Origin: Diadophis punctatus similis
Taxonomy: Eukaryota > Chordata > Lepidosauria > Squamata > Dipsadidae
Direction of reading: 5' to 3'
NCBI GenBank assembly: GCA_023053685.1
Contig: JALIGW010000001.1
Span: forward strand, 225,964,434 to 226,028,433
DNA: 64,000 bases
Every line of letters begins with the position of its first letter. Within the stretch, counting starts at the first letter, position 1. The position numbers were made by a program, and so were the translations under genes. The notes under the pieces are model-generated. The model ran no database searches. It was not told the origin of the DNA and saw only the letters and a program-made list of their open reading frames with translations. Positions 43,799 through 55,415 of the stretch are shown here, one piece after another.

Positions 43799-43912
43799 AT
43801 AACAGAGTTGGAAGGGGCCTTGGAGGTCTTCTAGTCCAACCCCTTGCTCAAGCAGAAGACCTATACCATTTTAGACGGTAAATGGTCGTCCAATCTCTTC
43901 TTAAAAACCTCA
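43799..43912 (-). mobile_element. CR1 LINE 3' tail fragment
   Basis: ACAGAGTTGGAAGGGGCCTT, TAGTCCAACCCC and GTCCAATCTCTTCTTAAAAA match the 3' UTR of the CR1 copies at 8638 and 27084. Confidence 0.85.
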
Positions 43913-44039
43913 AACTGGGAGGGAAATAAAAGGGAGTAGCCTAAATGAAGACTTTATTTTTAGGGAACACACATTCTGCTTTAGAGAAGCATTGAGTGGG
44001 AAGTGGTGATATTCTCTTTCTTGCACTTGTCCTTATTCC

Positions 44040-44163
44040 ACTATGTATGTACCCAATCACCTCTCCCTCACTTTAATCCAATTCACGCGCAAGTCTTGAC
44101 ATCCCCCTCCCAAGTCCTGTGAGATGTTAAGGTCCTCTTCGAATACGATGGACGAACATCAGC
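44040..44163 (-). repeat. TTCGAAGAGGACC repeat, short inverted copy
   Basis: The complement contains GTTCGTCCATCGTATTCGAA, then GAGGACCTT and a GTGAGGGAGAGGTG block, matching 19383-19500 and 59647-59760. Confidence 0.7.
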
Positions 44164-44240
44164 GTGTACCCAATCCTGCTTTCCCCAATAGACAAACACA
44201 GATAATGAAGACTGAGGGAGAAGCCTGTGAAGGACGGAAT

Positions 44241-44898
44241 GGGATATTTAGGTGCCTACAATTAGCCACGCCCTGCTTTAGCCCCATCCACCCACTCAGA
44301 CAATTCACAGCCAGCTTTCCTCCAGTTCCCCTTCCGCATTCTCCACTGCCAATGATGCCCTGGCCCTCCTCCCCCAGCCTTTTGTCCTGGCCCCTTGGCT
44401 GAGACACGGTTTGATCTGGGTGTTTGGCTCCAAGGGACAAGAAGCCTCCAGCCAATCAGGCAAGCCTTGCAGTTGCTTTTCACTCCCCCTATGCAGCACA
44501 CAAGTGGTGGAGGGGGGAAATTGCAAGGGGAGGGGGCTAGCAACCTTTCTGGCAAGCCTCACAGCTGCTTTTTGTGAGTGAAAAGCAGCTACAAGGCTTG
44601 CCAGACAGGCTGCTAGCCCCCCACTCCTCACAATCGCCCTCCTCCACCACTCACACACTGCACAGGGGGAATGAAAGCAGCTGTGAGGCTTGCCCGATTG
44701 GCTGGTAGCATCTGGTCCCATGGAGCCAAAAACCTGGGTCAAACCATGCCAATGGGCCAGGACAAATGGCTGCAGGCAGAGGGCCAAGGCGCAGTGGAGA
44801 ATCGCTAGGGCAGAGGCACCGGAGGAAGAAAGCTGGCTGTGAATCACCCTGGGCTGGGGGCAAAGTGAGCGCAACTAATGATAGGTACCTAAATGTCC
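44241..44898. mobile_element. Foldback (long inverted repeat) element, about 660 bp
   Basis: Outer ends GATATTTAGGTGCCTACAAT and the complement of ATGATAGGTACCTAAATGTC pair. Internal pairs include CAGCCAGCTTTCCTCC with GAAAGCTGGCTGTG, and near the centre GGCAAGCCTCACAGCTGC with GCAGCTACAAGGCTTGCC. No target duplication was recognised. The overlapping ORFs of up to 189 codons reflect GC-rich symmetry, not genes. Confidence 0.7.
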
Positions 44899-45160
44899 TA
44901 AACCCTATGAAGGAAGACAGTTTGTAAGAGAGTCACAATAAGTGGAGGAAAGGTTGGGTACTCTCTTAACAGGGATACCCTTCTTTCGCCTGCTTTTATT
45001 ATCCCTGAATGTCTGACCTTGTCAGCTTCCCTTCTGGGAGCTGTCTGACTTTCCTTGTACAACTAGTATTTGTCACAACCAGTTGTGTAGAGGAATTCTG
45101 ATCTTCCTTTAGAGAAAGTGCCATTTTTATACTGATCTGTGTTTTCTCTTTCTGGACTAG

Positions 45161-45646
45161 GAGGAAGATTCTCTCCAAATTGAAGAAAAGATAAAGTGGG
45201 GAGATGGATTTGCTGTAGTTTATTCTGTCACTGACAGGTGTAGCTTTGATGAGGTGATGAGGCTGTGCTTCCTCATCAACCATATCCATTCAAGCCCAAA
45301 GCGGAACAGTGGCAGTGGAGAACCACCGATTGTGATTGTTGGAAACAAGAAGGACCTGCAGTTTGACCGAATGGTAACCTTCGAGGATGGAGAAAATCTC
45401 TCCAAGGCTCTGAAGCATCCTTTCTATGAGATCTCTACCAGGGACAGCTATGAAGAGACTGTTGTGGTCTTCAACACCTTATATGGTGAGCTGATGAAGC
45501 AAGGGCATTTTTCCCCGGGGTCCTTCAAGAGGCGAGCATCATCTAAGTTAATGGAAAAGATTCCCAAAATTCATGCCAATTCAAGTCTAACTTCAGCAGG
45601 CAGGAGTCTCAGCTTCAATTCGTTCAGGGACTACATCCCAGAGTGA
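45161..45646 (+). CDS. RERG/RERGL-like small GTPase, last coding exon
   Basis: The acceptor is TTTCTGGACTAG ending at 45160. Translation starts in phase 0 (EEDSLQIEEKIKWGDGFAVV) and ends at TGA 45644-45646, 161 residues. It holds the beta-4 segment (FAVVYSVTD), the G4 motif (VGNKKDL, NKKD codons at 45344-45355, guanine recognition), a variant G5 (YEISTRDS instead of SAK) and a basic/Ser-rich C-terminus (FKRRASSKLMEKIPKI, ending DYIPE). There is no CAAX box, as in RERG-type proteins, so membrane lipidation at the C-terminus is not expected. The SSPKRNSGSGEPP insertion before beta-5 is longer than in RERG. No stop or frameshift; codon structure looks intact, so the gene is probably functional. 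RERGL, RERG paralogue and an unnamed RERG-like gene are all possible. Confidence 0.93.
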   Translation, partial: EEDSLQIEEKIKWGDGFAVVYSVTDRCSFDEVMRLCFLINHIHSSPKRNSGSGEPPIVIVGNKKDLQFDRMVTFEDGENLSKALKHPFYEISTRDSYEETVVVFNTLYGELMKQGHFSPGSFKRRASSKLMEKIPKIHANSSLTSAGRSLSFNSFRDYIPE

Positions 45647-46659
45647 ACATTTGTCTAAGCCGTTGTACAGTGATGTTCAAAGCACACAGAGCCAGTTCAA
45701 GATAACAAGGGAGAGGCTGCAGAATTGCTAGCACAAAGGGCAAGAGGCCTGCACATTGTTAGGAAGGCTTTTTTAAAAAAAAATTCCCTCAAAATTGGAG
45801 TATCTGAGTTTGATCCTTAGCTGATAGCACAAGGCTATGTGATGCAACAGAACAACTTGCTGGATGATACCAAAGGACAGTCTATACCTGAATTTTGCTT
45901 TCCAAAACATATTTCTGAAAATCCAACCCAAAATTAATGTTCCTTCCCCACCCCCCACTATTGTCCCCTAACAATTAATATTCAGTAGACCACAATCTCT
46001 GGCCCAAGGGGTTCCATTTAGCCAATGTGTCCAATATATTTCACTTGGCCCATTCCACATACCCTTCCCCATGAATTTGTTCTCTTTCATTTTAAACTAA
46101 TTGAAGCCAGTAGCCATCTTAATGGCAGAGAATTCTAAAAGCAAGTGAGTTGTAGCGTGTTCTCCTGTAGAGTCTTTCAAATTTGGATTTAAGAGCACTA
46201 TAAAGCTCCATTGGGTTGGGCCCTTTTTATTTTCTCTTCAACAACAAGAAAAACAGTAAAACTAAATGTCTTTGCAAATGGGAATTCAGGTGCTGAATTC
46301 AACAATCGTTGAGCCTTGTTAAGTGTTGATCTCTCTTTTATGTGGTTTACAATAGTGGTTTACAAGGTCTTAAATATATTGTTATCTTTCTGGTTCTTAC
46401 TACTGATCTGTCTTTTCCAATAAGCATAACATATGTGCATCTTTTACAGACTGATTAAGACAATTGTTATCATTTCTTTTAGATGGATGCAGTAAAAACC
46501 ACCCTTAATTTAGTCAAATATACTTAGCCCTCTGAAAATGTTTGCTTGATCTATAGGCTTGGGTAAAAGGGTGCTTTATTTGCATAAGAAGGTACAACTT
46601 CGTGGCCAGAGAGGGAAGAGGTGAATTCAGGGAACGGGGCAAGTTTACAGTATCCTATA
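45647..46659 (+). other. Presumed 3' UTR / downstream region of the small GTPase gene
   Basis: No coding potential. No AATAAA was noticed before the hAT element at 46668; the first clear AATAAA is at about 47782, beyond that element. Confidence 0.5.
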
Positions 46660-46667
46660 ACTTAGTA

Positions 46668-47516
46668 CAGTGGTGGCCAACCTTAAGCATACCATGCGCC
46701 AATTTTTTCACAGACGAGTTCAGATGCGCCATACAACTCAAGCATGTTTTTTTACCTTCTTACTTTCACGTTTGGGGTTGTAAAATAGGGATACGGGTAG
46801 GATCTGCTTTGCTTAAGGGAGGAAAAGGAATAACTCAATCACCCAATTCAATTTTCTTTTGCACTGTAATGGATAACAGGAATTTAAGCATAGAAAAGTA
46901 TAAAACTCAAAAAAAGTGAAAAAGAACAAATAGATCACAAGTACGTACGTCGTATCACAGAATATCAATTATGTGGAATTTGAATTCTATGTTCGCGTCA
47001 AGAAAAAGTAGTGGCGCTCTTCTTTGACAAACGTAATATATATTTAATCTTGAATCTGTCTTTCAATCACTCTCAATACAAAAACCACACTAATACACTC
47101 AATAAAACACTGCTTCAAACTCCATGCCACGATGGCTCACTCAGAACTGACTGACCATATCGAACGCTCACCTCTCATTCGCACGTGACTTCAAACACAT
47201 GTTGCTAGTGCGCGGTGTTTGCGATCGTTTGAGCAGGAACGCGCAATGGCAACACCAATAAAAATATTCGTACATTTGTAAACTCGCCTAAAGTAACATC
47301 TCACAAGTTCCATTCTAAGTTTCAGACACCGAGAAGTTGAACATTACCGAAGGCTGTACGAATTGAACTGAGATCACTTTGGTGTTGAAAATATTAAGAT
47401 GGATTCAGTTATGACACCTATTTTTAAAAAATAACTAGGTGCAAGGATGCAATGCGCCACTTGTAATCATCCAATGCGCCACGTTTGGCACATGCGCCAC
47501 GGTTTGGCCACCCCTG
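46668..47516. mobile_element. Non-autonomous hAT element, 849 bp
   Basis: Ends CAGTGGTGGCCAACC and GGTTTGGCCACCCCTG are bounded by a perfect 8-bp duplication, ACTTAGTA (46660-46667, 47517-47524). The motif ATGCGCCA recurs at both subterminal ends (near 46692, 46730, 47449, 47472, 47492), as expected of transposase-binding sites. The interior is not palindromic and has no recognisable transposase. Confidence 0.92.
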
Positions 47517-47524
47517 ACTTAGTA

Positions 47525-48929
47525 TGTAAAAGCCCATTAAGTCTACTGCCAGGAAATTCCAGGTACTCTTTACCAGAGTAATTTGAATTCAGATAATTCA
47601 TAGTGTGGATGATAGGAGCCAAGAATGTGTTCACCTGCCTCCCCTCTTTTCAGATTTTGCTTGAAAATGTGAATATATGAAGCTGCCTCATGGGAAGGTC
47701 CTTCTAGCCTATGAGTTTATATTTGGACAGATAGGAACTTTTTAACATTTCAGCTTCACTGTTCCTTGAGATGCTTTAGCAAATAAAATGTTCCTTATTT
47801 AAAGAAAAATAACTGGAGAAATGCTTGAGCATATATGGTTTGCCACAGATCTACTGCCCCTCTTCAAGCTATCCCCCCCCCCTCTGGGAGCTTCATCTAC
47901 TAGGCCAATATATTGCTCAGACTCCCAGGCACCTGTTGTTCTGGAAGGAGAGATGACAGATTAGTTGGTTCAGTTTGTTTTGTTTCCTAAGGCTCCTACA
48001 TGGCTTCTTTGCATAGGAAAACTATTTAAATAGCCGCCTGCTCACTTCTACTACTCACTTCTTTACAGTGGTTTGTGTGGCTTCTTTGCAATGCAACACA
48101 CAGAAACAAAAGGTCTTATGTCTTAAACATGCAGATATTTTACATACACCTTGAAGGTTGCTCTGTGTTTCTAGAAATAATAAATATGTCTGTACTGATT
48201 TCTCTGGCTCTTGATTACTATCCACTCCAGCTAGTTCTCAAGTTAGAGACAGAAGTTTTGGGTATGTTTTTGCTTTGACACTGTGTGGCTTTACAGGTAC
48301 AATTTGCATTGTAGAATTATTACACTTACTATTAACTAAAATCTCTACATATGGAGAAGGAATATGCATATGTATTTTTACATACACACTTTGGGAATGT
48401 TACAGAGATCATGAAAAGAGAGTGAAAATGTGATAAAATCAATAAATGAGAAATTAAGGAAAACAGCCGTATCAAAATAGTGGTTAGATGCCAGAATTCT
48501 GTGCTGTTCGGTATATACTGTAGCTATTCCAGCACCCAGATTCTTAAAAACAACTAGCTAATATGCACGACTTTTTTCTTATGATCAAAAGTTCACTGCC
48601 TCCATTCTGAGATACGTCCACAATAGCATAGAAATTGTGTGTAACAACATCACAACATGCGTTTTGTGAGATTGCACATTTTAGAGATTCTTGAATGGTT
48701 CCCATTAAAAAATACTTCCAGCGTATGAGTGAAAGAATCTCCCAGTTCCAGATATTTTCCATTTCAGTCATGCCATTTGCGCTAACCCTTTGGTGCTTCA
48801 GTGGGAATAAGGAACTCTCATATGCTAGCAAACCCATCCTGCTGCTGACATAAAGAAGGAAAAGAATTTAGGCTTTTGTTACCATGTCTAGGAGCTCTCA
48901 GTTTATAGTCCGATTTAAAAGCATCTGGT
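47525..48929. other. Unassigned non-coding DNA
   Basis: Contains AATAAA at about 47782. Otherwise no gene or repeat recognised. Confidence 0.4.
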
Positions 48930-49232
48930 GGGATCCCAAGAAGTGGCCCTTCTCTATTGCAGTGGCTGTCCTCTGGAACACCACTATTCTAGGGATGCAT
49001 ATGGCTCCATTCTGATGATATTTCAAAGGTCTGTGAAAATCTGCCAGGAATTGAGGAAGAGTGGGTGTTGAGCCTATTGCTTGTTTTTCTTTGTATTGAT
49101 TTTTCCCCCTCCTTATACATGCATGGTTCTTTTACTGTGTTTTATGTTTTTATGTTTTCCTCTTTCTTTTAAAATTCTAAGCTGCCCATAGTCATCTGTG
49201 TTAAGGTGAGAATAAATCTCATAGAGGCAATG
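48930..49232 (+). mobile_element. CR1/L2-group LINE 3' end, old
   Basis: AGTGGCTGTCCTCTGGAACA reads as the LWN-type C-terminal motif. It is followed by a T-rich 3' UTR with TTCTAAGCTGCCCATAGTCA, matching the TGCTGCCC(G/A)GAGTCA signature at 17875 and 50845. Confidence 0.5.
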
Positions 49233-50789
49233 TGGATCTTTTCTTGGAATTCAGACATTTAGAAATAAAGCTGAGATTAAAAGTCTAATAGAAGATATTT
49301 ATTTCGGTACAAAAACAATAAATCATGAAGAGTTACATTCTTGCTAATAAATCGTGACCGCTCCCGGTCAGAATTAAAGGCAGAAGAGAACAATGGAGAA
49401 TCAGGAATGCACACATGCGCAGGAGATCACATCACGTCACGTGTCTTGCTTGTATTGGAATGTACCATAATATTAGGATAGGTATGCATCACCCTGCATA
49501 CAATATTGCCATACAACTGACAATATTCACCACGTGACAATCTGGAATCAGGTGACCTCTACATTTCATAAAACAAATAAAGCTGCACTTAAATCTCATT
49601 GAAATCAGTATGAAAAACTATTAATAATCTTTCACATTGATTTCAGTTGAACCCACATGCAAATAATTAATAGTGGGCTGTTATGTGTTTATTTCACTTA
49701 CGTTATAGGACAATTAGTAAAACAGAAACCTTTTTATTATTGTTGTTCCAAGTTAATAAAAGTGAGCATTGTATTTATCTTCTGCAGTTTTTAGCTCAGT
49801 AACAGTGATGTCGGCTTCCTCCTCCCCTTTATTCCAAAGTAATCGAAGAAAAGATAAATATGAAATCTGTAAATGTTTATTCAGAGGAAAGTCTTATATA
49901 ACAAATGAATCATCAGTCCAGGACTTGGAAAATAATGATATACACTATTCCATTGCTTTAAAAAGTAATCTGGAAGCATTGGGTGTTATGTATAATGTCA
50001 GATATGCTTTTAAGTGGTTATTTCTGCAGTATAATATTATACCACTAACTGCTGTTGGTTTTCCCCTCTTGTTTGGGAATTTTATCTTACTCAGACAAGT
50101 TTACTCTAATTTAGATATTGTTTCCATGTGAGAAAACTGTCAGTAAAAATTTCTTTTAATCTGCTAGGCATAGGGAATATTCAAAAATAATTACACTTGA
50201 TTGATACTCTGTGTTTTATTAAATATTTGTTTTTCTTAATTCAGTGGGAAAAGATCAACAGACCTATATAATTTCATGCAACTTTATAACAGCAATACCA
50301 ATTTATTTATTTAGCGTATGGCAAATACATGGACTTACAGTAGTTCAAATGTTAATTTTTAATTAGCCATTCAAGGACAGGGTGATCTATGTTGAAAAAA
50401 TCAGACATTGGGCCGGTGTAAGCAATACCAAATGTAGCTTTCTTGTATAGTTTATTTTATTTTTAAATTTGTATGCTGCCTGGCTTCCTATAATTCTCAT
50501 ATCTAGGTTGGCCCTCGTAAATGCTTGGATGCAAAACCATCTAGGAAGCCCATTATTGGAGGTTCTAGTGTCCTTAATCTTTAAAGATTCTGGATGAGTC
50601 AGGTGGCAACCGGAATTCTATTACATATCCAGTATATTCATCACCACATTCTTGATGCTATTAATTGATGACTTCATCTGTAAGCGATAGTATTCTGATA
50701 TTACTGAGCGCTGAAGGACCATTCTATTTTTTGCACATAGTTCAGGGAGAATAGAAAGAGATGTGATTTCACAAACTTGCTTGTTGCTC
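49233..50789. other. Unassigned non-coding DNA with one open frame
   Basis: A 120-codon plus frame at 49769-50131 follows a splice-acceptor-like TTATCTTCTGCAG. No domain was recognised and no partner exon was found, so no gene is called. Confidence 0.35.
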
Positions 50790-50905
50790 TCCTTACAAAT
50801 TGTATTAATTGTTTTTAATTTTTTTTTACAGTTTCTGTTGTGTGCTGCCCAGAGTCATTTGTTGAGATGGGCAGCTATAGAAAACAAACAAATAAATAAA
50901 TAACA
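50790..50905 (+). mobile_element. CR1/L2-group LINE extreme 3' end
   Basis: T-run, then TGTGTGCTGCCCAGAGTCAT, then an (AAAC)(AAAT)n tail at 50882-50902. Confidence 0.65.
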
Positions 50906-51750
50906 TCTCACATGTCATGGACCCAAAGTAATTTTTCAGGGAGCTATGGAGGCAATTTTGAAAGTTTATGCAGAGAAGGTTCAAAACAGTCTGTTGAGAT
51001 GGGTCAACCTTTCAAACAAATAAAATTTGCTTTACTTCTATTGCAAAAATCTCTAGTGAAAGGCAGCTTTTGTTTACATGGATGAATATCACAGTTTTCA
51101 AGTTCTGTTTTATGACGTTAGGGTTTATCTAATTCCTTTAAATATAGAAAGTTTACAAGTGACTTCCTTTCTGGTAAGCTATGCAGAGAATTCCTTGATA
51201 CACTGCCTAGTTGCTATTGACTCATTTTAATGTTGATACATGCTCAAATGGCCATCTTGGCCTTAAAATTAAACCTGTCATTTTCTCAGGGATTGGAAAC
51301 CTCCAGATTTGTGTTTGTGTGTACACATCTGTCCGATTGCTTCTTAAAATACCTATGAGGGAAATAAAGAAAGTGCTGTCATTGAGGCAGTTATCTAAGT
51401 ACCCACTGAATAGAAGTAGAAGAATCCAATTGCAACAGGACTGGATTACCATATTTTGAAGAAAGTGAAATAATATAAATTGGGTATCATTACAAAAAGG
51501 TGAGGGGAATTAACAGATAATTAAACTGAGTCCATAATTACCTAAAACTATCCAACTAGATTCTGTAGTACTTGAACATTCTCCCCAATTATCCTGCTTT
51601 GACAGTTCATGCAAATATATTCCAGTGCTTAAACTTCTAAGGAACCTAAATAATACTAATCTGAAATAAACAGAGATTAGTACTATGGGTTTGCACTGAA
51701 CGATGCTAAGATATCTTCTGTGAAGCATCTGCATTCTACAAGAGAGACCC
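50906..51750. other. Unassigned non-coding DNA
   Basis: Nothing seen. Confidence 0.4.
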
Positions 51751-51975
51751 AAAGTTGCTTTTCCAAGAGGCAACTGGACTTTCTGATTTTTCTTTGAAGA
51801 TATTTTGCTTCTCATTCAAGAAGCTTCTTCAGCTCTGACTGCATGGTGGGTCCTTCCATTCCCCACCCCTCCATTCCCACCCTTCCATCAGAGCTGAAGA
51901 AGCTTCTTGGATGAGAAGCTAAACGTCTTCAAAGAAAAACCAGAAAGTCCAGTTGCCTTTTGGAAAAGCAACTTT
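51751..51975. repeat. Inverted repeat with 88-bp arms and 49-bp loop
   Basis: Left arm 51751-51838 (starts AAAGTTGCTTTTCCAAGAGG, ends CTTCTTCAGCTCTG) pairs with right arm 51888-51975 at roughly 92 percent by eye. The spacer is C-rich with CCATTCCC repeats. No target duplication was seen. RNA read through it would form a long hairpin. Confidence 0.85.
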
Positions 51976-53278
51976 GGGACAGCCATGACCTGGATGACTG
52001 AAATCTCCATAGACATCTACAAGGGAGAACTTTTCCTACAGTAAAGAAAGCAACTGCTCTGCTAAGATGATAGGAAAAATAAAATTTCGGCAACTATGCA
52101 TAATGGTACTGCCACTAGCTGAGTTCAACTGCAATTCACATAACTGAGAAGATGTGAAATCACAATGATAATTTCAGTAGCGACCAATTTGGGAAGGACA
52201 TTATAGTGACACTCTGACCCAAGGAAGAAGTTGAAGGGAGACAGCTTCTATTTGTCTTCTGTCACCTAATCTTTCTGTAATCATATTCTGCCTTGGAGGA
52301 AACAAAAGTTGGATTGTGCAAAAATGTTGCTGTTGTTGACAACCATTATGCCATATGTATACATTCCTTAGGGAACAACAACAATCTTGTTTTTCAAACT
52401 TCAAGGACAAGAATTTGCTGCTAGGAATGTTGATGATCTTTTTCCTTTTTATGTTCCTCTCAACTCTGAAAAAAGACATTGTGTAAGCCCAACCATCTCT
52501 CCTCAGGCCAACATGACCAATTCCCAAAAGTACATTCCCCAAATCCATTGCAAGAAACCAAATGCCATTCGTTGAGTCATGGGTTTGTATAACTCCAGAT
52601 TTTGCCTTCATTCATCTACTAATTCAAGACCCCAGTATGTCTCTGGAGATCAAGATTAAAAACAAACAAACTTGCATGGAAGGCATGTTACCTTCTACTA
52701 CACACACATGCACACGCTGACTGGCTTCATGGTGCTGCTAATTTATAATTTAGTTCAATTTTTTTTCTGGCTTAGGAGTCAATCATAATGATTTATTAAC
52801 CATGGTTTATGATTTATGTAAAAACCCAGCCAATTGCAGATTATTAAAAAAGCCATGGGTTACTTTATTTTGTATTTATTTATAAAACGAATGTAATTCT
52901 CATTGTCCAATATGTAAACCCTATCACTCTGTGGCAACATACCTGTTCACTCATGTGCAAACACACAGTATCAGTTGGCCGGGTGACAGTCTTCTGAAAA
53001 GAAACTGAAATGTCATCATTGTTCTTTGTCTTTCTTTCACAGTCCTTTATGGTCTGCATTTTAAACTAAAAGCCAGTTCAACTTTCAAGCTTCTTCCAAA
53101 TGTCAAAGGATTATTTGTCCCGTTCTTGACTATAATTCATAAAAATAAAAAAAACTTCGGCAAAGTTGCAGTATTGAAAAATGTCAATCAGCATTTGCTG
53201 GCAAGATTACTAAGCCTATTAATATTCTAAACATCTGCTTATATTATGATCTGTCCATCACAGGAAACTCTGAAGCCT
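51976..53278. other. Unassigned non-coding DNA
   Basis: The 136-codon minus ORF at 52201-52611 has no recognisable domain. Nothing else seen. Confidence 0.4.
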
Positions 53279-53501
53279 AATAGCAATAGCAATAGCACTT
53301 AGACTTATATACCGCTTCATAGTGCTTTACAGCCCTCTCTAAGCGGTTTACAGAGTTCAGCATATTGCCCCCAACAATCTGGGTCCTCATTTTACCGACC
53401 TCAGAAGGATGGAAGGCTGAGTCAACCTTGAGCCAGTGAGATTTGAACTGCTGAACTAGTAGGTTGCAGTGCTGCTTTTAACCACTGCGCCACCTCGGCT
53501 C
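53279..53501 (-). mobile_element. tRNA-derived SINE, minus strand
   Basis: Starts with the tail complement (AATAGCAATAGCAATAGCAC) and ends with the head (TAACCACTGCGCCACCTCGG). Same family as 8240. Confidence 0.9.
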
Positions 53502-53944
53502 TGTGGTTAAATACCTTTAAGTTCTAATCTATATCCTGTGGCTCTGACTAAGTTGTAACAAACCAATTGTATTCTTCCACTAGCCTCTTCTGTGGTACTA
53601 TTTGTGCCTTTCCTTATGGTTGTAAGCAATATTGTCCATTTGAAAAAAACAAAATCAACAACCCAGAGCCTGTTCAGATTTTGCAACAAACTCCAATTTG
53701 TTGGCAGTTTCTTACCACTTATTTTTAGTAATGGGGATCATGCTAAAAGAGGCAAGTAGTTACCTTATTTAAGAAAGGGGACAACTTGGGGACTACTCTG
53801 TACAGCAGCAATGGACACTGTGTGGCCTACTCTAGAGTTGCTGGTAATAATTCACAGGAGTCATAGCCACTAGGGCCAACTGCAGTCCAACAAGACCTAT
53901 GAGGGCCAAAATTGCTTATGCCTATATCATAGGAATTGGCTTCC
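53502..53944. other. Unassigned non-coding DNA
   Basis: Nothing seen. Confidence 0.4.
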
Positions 53945-53952
53945 ATAAACTA

Positions 53953-54050
53953 CAATGTTTCTCAATGTTGGGAACTTTAAGATGTGTGTACTTCAACTTC
54001 CAGAATTCCCCAGACAGCATCTTAAAAGTTGCCAAGATTGAGAAACACTG
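53953..54050. mobile_element. Old hAT-type MITE related to 3093-3227
   Basis: CAATGTTTCTCAATGTTGGG at the left pairs with TGCCAAGATTGAGAAACACTG at the right. ACTTCAACTTCCAGAATTCC inside matches the 3093 element. Flanks ATAAACTA and ATATACTA agree at 7 of 8 bases, a decayed target duplication. Confidence 0.78.
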
Positions 54051-54194
54051 ATATACTAAGTTCACCTATCATATGGTGCCATGGATTTTTTAAAAACTAA
54101 ACTGTAAAGCATACAACAACTTGCTTCACACAAATATTAAGCCACGATTCATAGTTAATAAACTGCAGTGGTTAGCTTCAAGCATAATGTGGTC

Positions 54195-54790
54195 TACAGG
54201 CAGCCCCGGGGTTAAGAACATCCAACTTAAAGACAACCCCTAGATACAAACATGGCTTCCTGTTACAAAATAGGGGACGGATGACCTGTTTAAGTGCTTA
54301 ATATGGTGGATGGCTGACTGGCAAGGTGATCCAACTCAAAATGATGGTCAACATTCTTCTTCCTTGAGCCGACAATCCACTGAAGCCACACAATGCTTCC
54401 ATGAGTGTCACAAAGTAGCATTTGCATTTTAATAGAGTATGCAACTTGTACTCAACAGATGATTCATGAAAGCATTGCATGACTTCAGTGGTTCATAGGC
54501 TCAAGGAAGGAGAACGCCATCTGCCATTCTGAGTTGGAACACTTTGCCTTCAGGATGGTGAATTATTAAATTCCAGTGGATTCTCCTTAAATTGGGTTCT
54601 CCTTGCTGAAAGTCTATGTCCCCTATAACTTGGTTTTAATGTATAAAACCTAACATTATTAGTTTAAACTTTACAAAAAGTTTATAAACAGCTTTGTTGT
54701 TGTTGTTGTTGTTCATCCCTGATATGTGGACATACAGGTACACTAACCTCTTCCAAATTAAATACAATTTAGGTTAAAGACAGAATTTGG
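54195..54790. repeat. Possible degraded TIR repeat (GGTTAAGAACATCCAACTTA)
   Basis: The text at 54210 resembles ends of the TAGTCC...CTTA repeat class seen at 5334, but a convincing opposite end was not located. It includes a (TTG)n stretch at 54694-54712, and a 40-bp SINE-like piece (CAGAGTTCAGCATATTGCCC) follows at 54795. Confidence 0.35.
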
Positions 54791-54835
54791 TTTACAGAGT
54801 TCAGCATATTGCCCCCAACAATCTGGGGGCAAACT

Positions 54836-55343
54836 CATTCTTAATCCAGGGAATTGCCTGATTCATGTGAAAGTTCAACTCAGCCTAAGGAATGGAACAA
54901 TAAAGTTTTCTTATTGCACACTGTATACCATAGATGTGAAGAGTAAAATGTTAATAAATCTGGCCTGAGTTATCAGTGATATAACCTGCAGCTTGCCTGC
55001 TGCACTGTTCTTCCACATCTCTCTGAAAGCAGAAGATCCCCAAGGAGAAGCACAGAAGAAAAAAACAGCAAAGGAGAAAATGCCAAATCGATGAGGCAGG
55101 TCTCTGAACATCTCCCAAGGAGAGCAACAGACGTAACCCGGAAACAGGTTCTCTTTGGCTGTTCCACAAACTCTCCAGAGGAACAAAGCTGAGACATTGA
55201 TATCCAAAGGCTTGCTACTTAACATGCAAGAGTTTTTTTCAAACAAAGTTTGAAAGTTTTACATATTTCCTACATTTTTGCCAATACTTTATATATTGTA
55301 GGATCATTCTCACATTCTCAAAACTTCTAATTTTGGCCTTTTG

Positions 55344-55349
<6 letters not shown>
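54836..55349. other. Unassigned non-coding DNA
   Basis: Three overlapping minus ORFs (54911-55246) have no recognised domain. Nothing else seen. Confidence 0.4.

Positions 55350-55413
<64 letters not shown>
55350..55413. repeat. (CA)n microsatellite
   Basis: About 31 uninterrupted CA units. Confidence 0.97.

Positions 55414-55415
<2 letters not shown>

Larger units (their letters stand above)
41295..45160 (+). other. Second visible intron of the small GTPase gene
   Basis: 3.9 kb, GTATGG to CTGGACTAG. Contains a Sauria SINE piece (41667), a hAT derivative (42501), a CR1 tail (43799), a TTCGAAGAGGACC repeat fragment (44040) and a foldback element (44241). The remaining 41300-41660, 41780-42490 and 43075-43795 stretches show nothing else. 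Confidence 0.75.

Noticed and set aside
44159..44874. Minus ORF of 189 codons and mirrored frames
   Set aside because: GC-rich foldback element; no recognisable domain and frames on both arms mirror each other.
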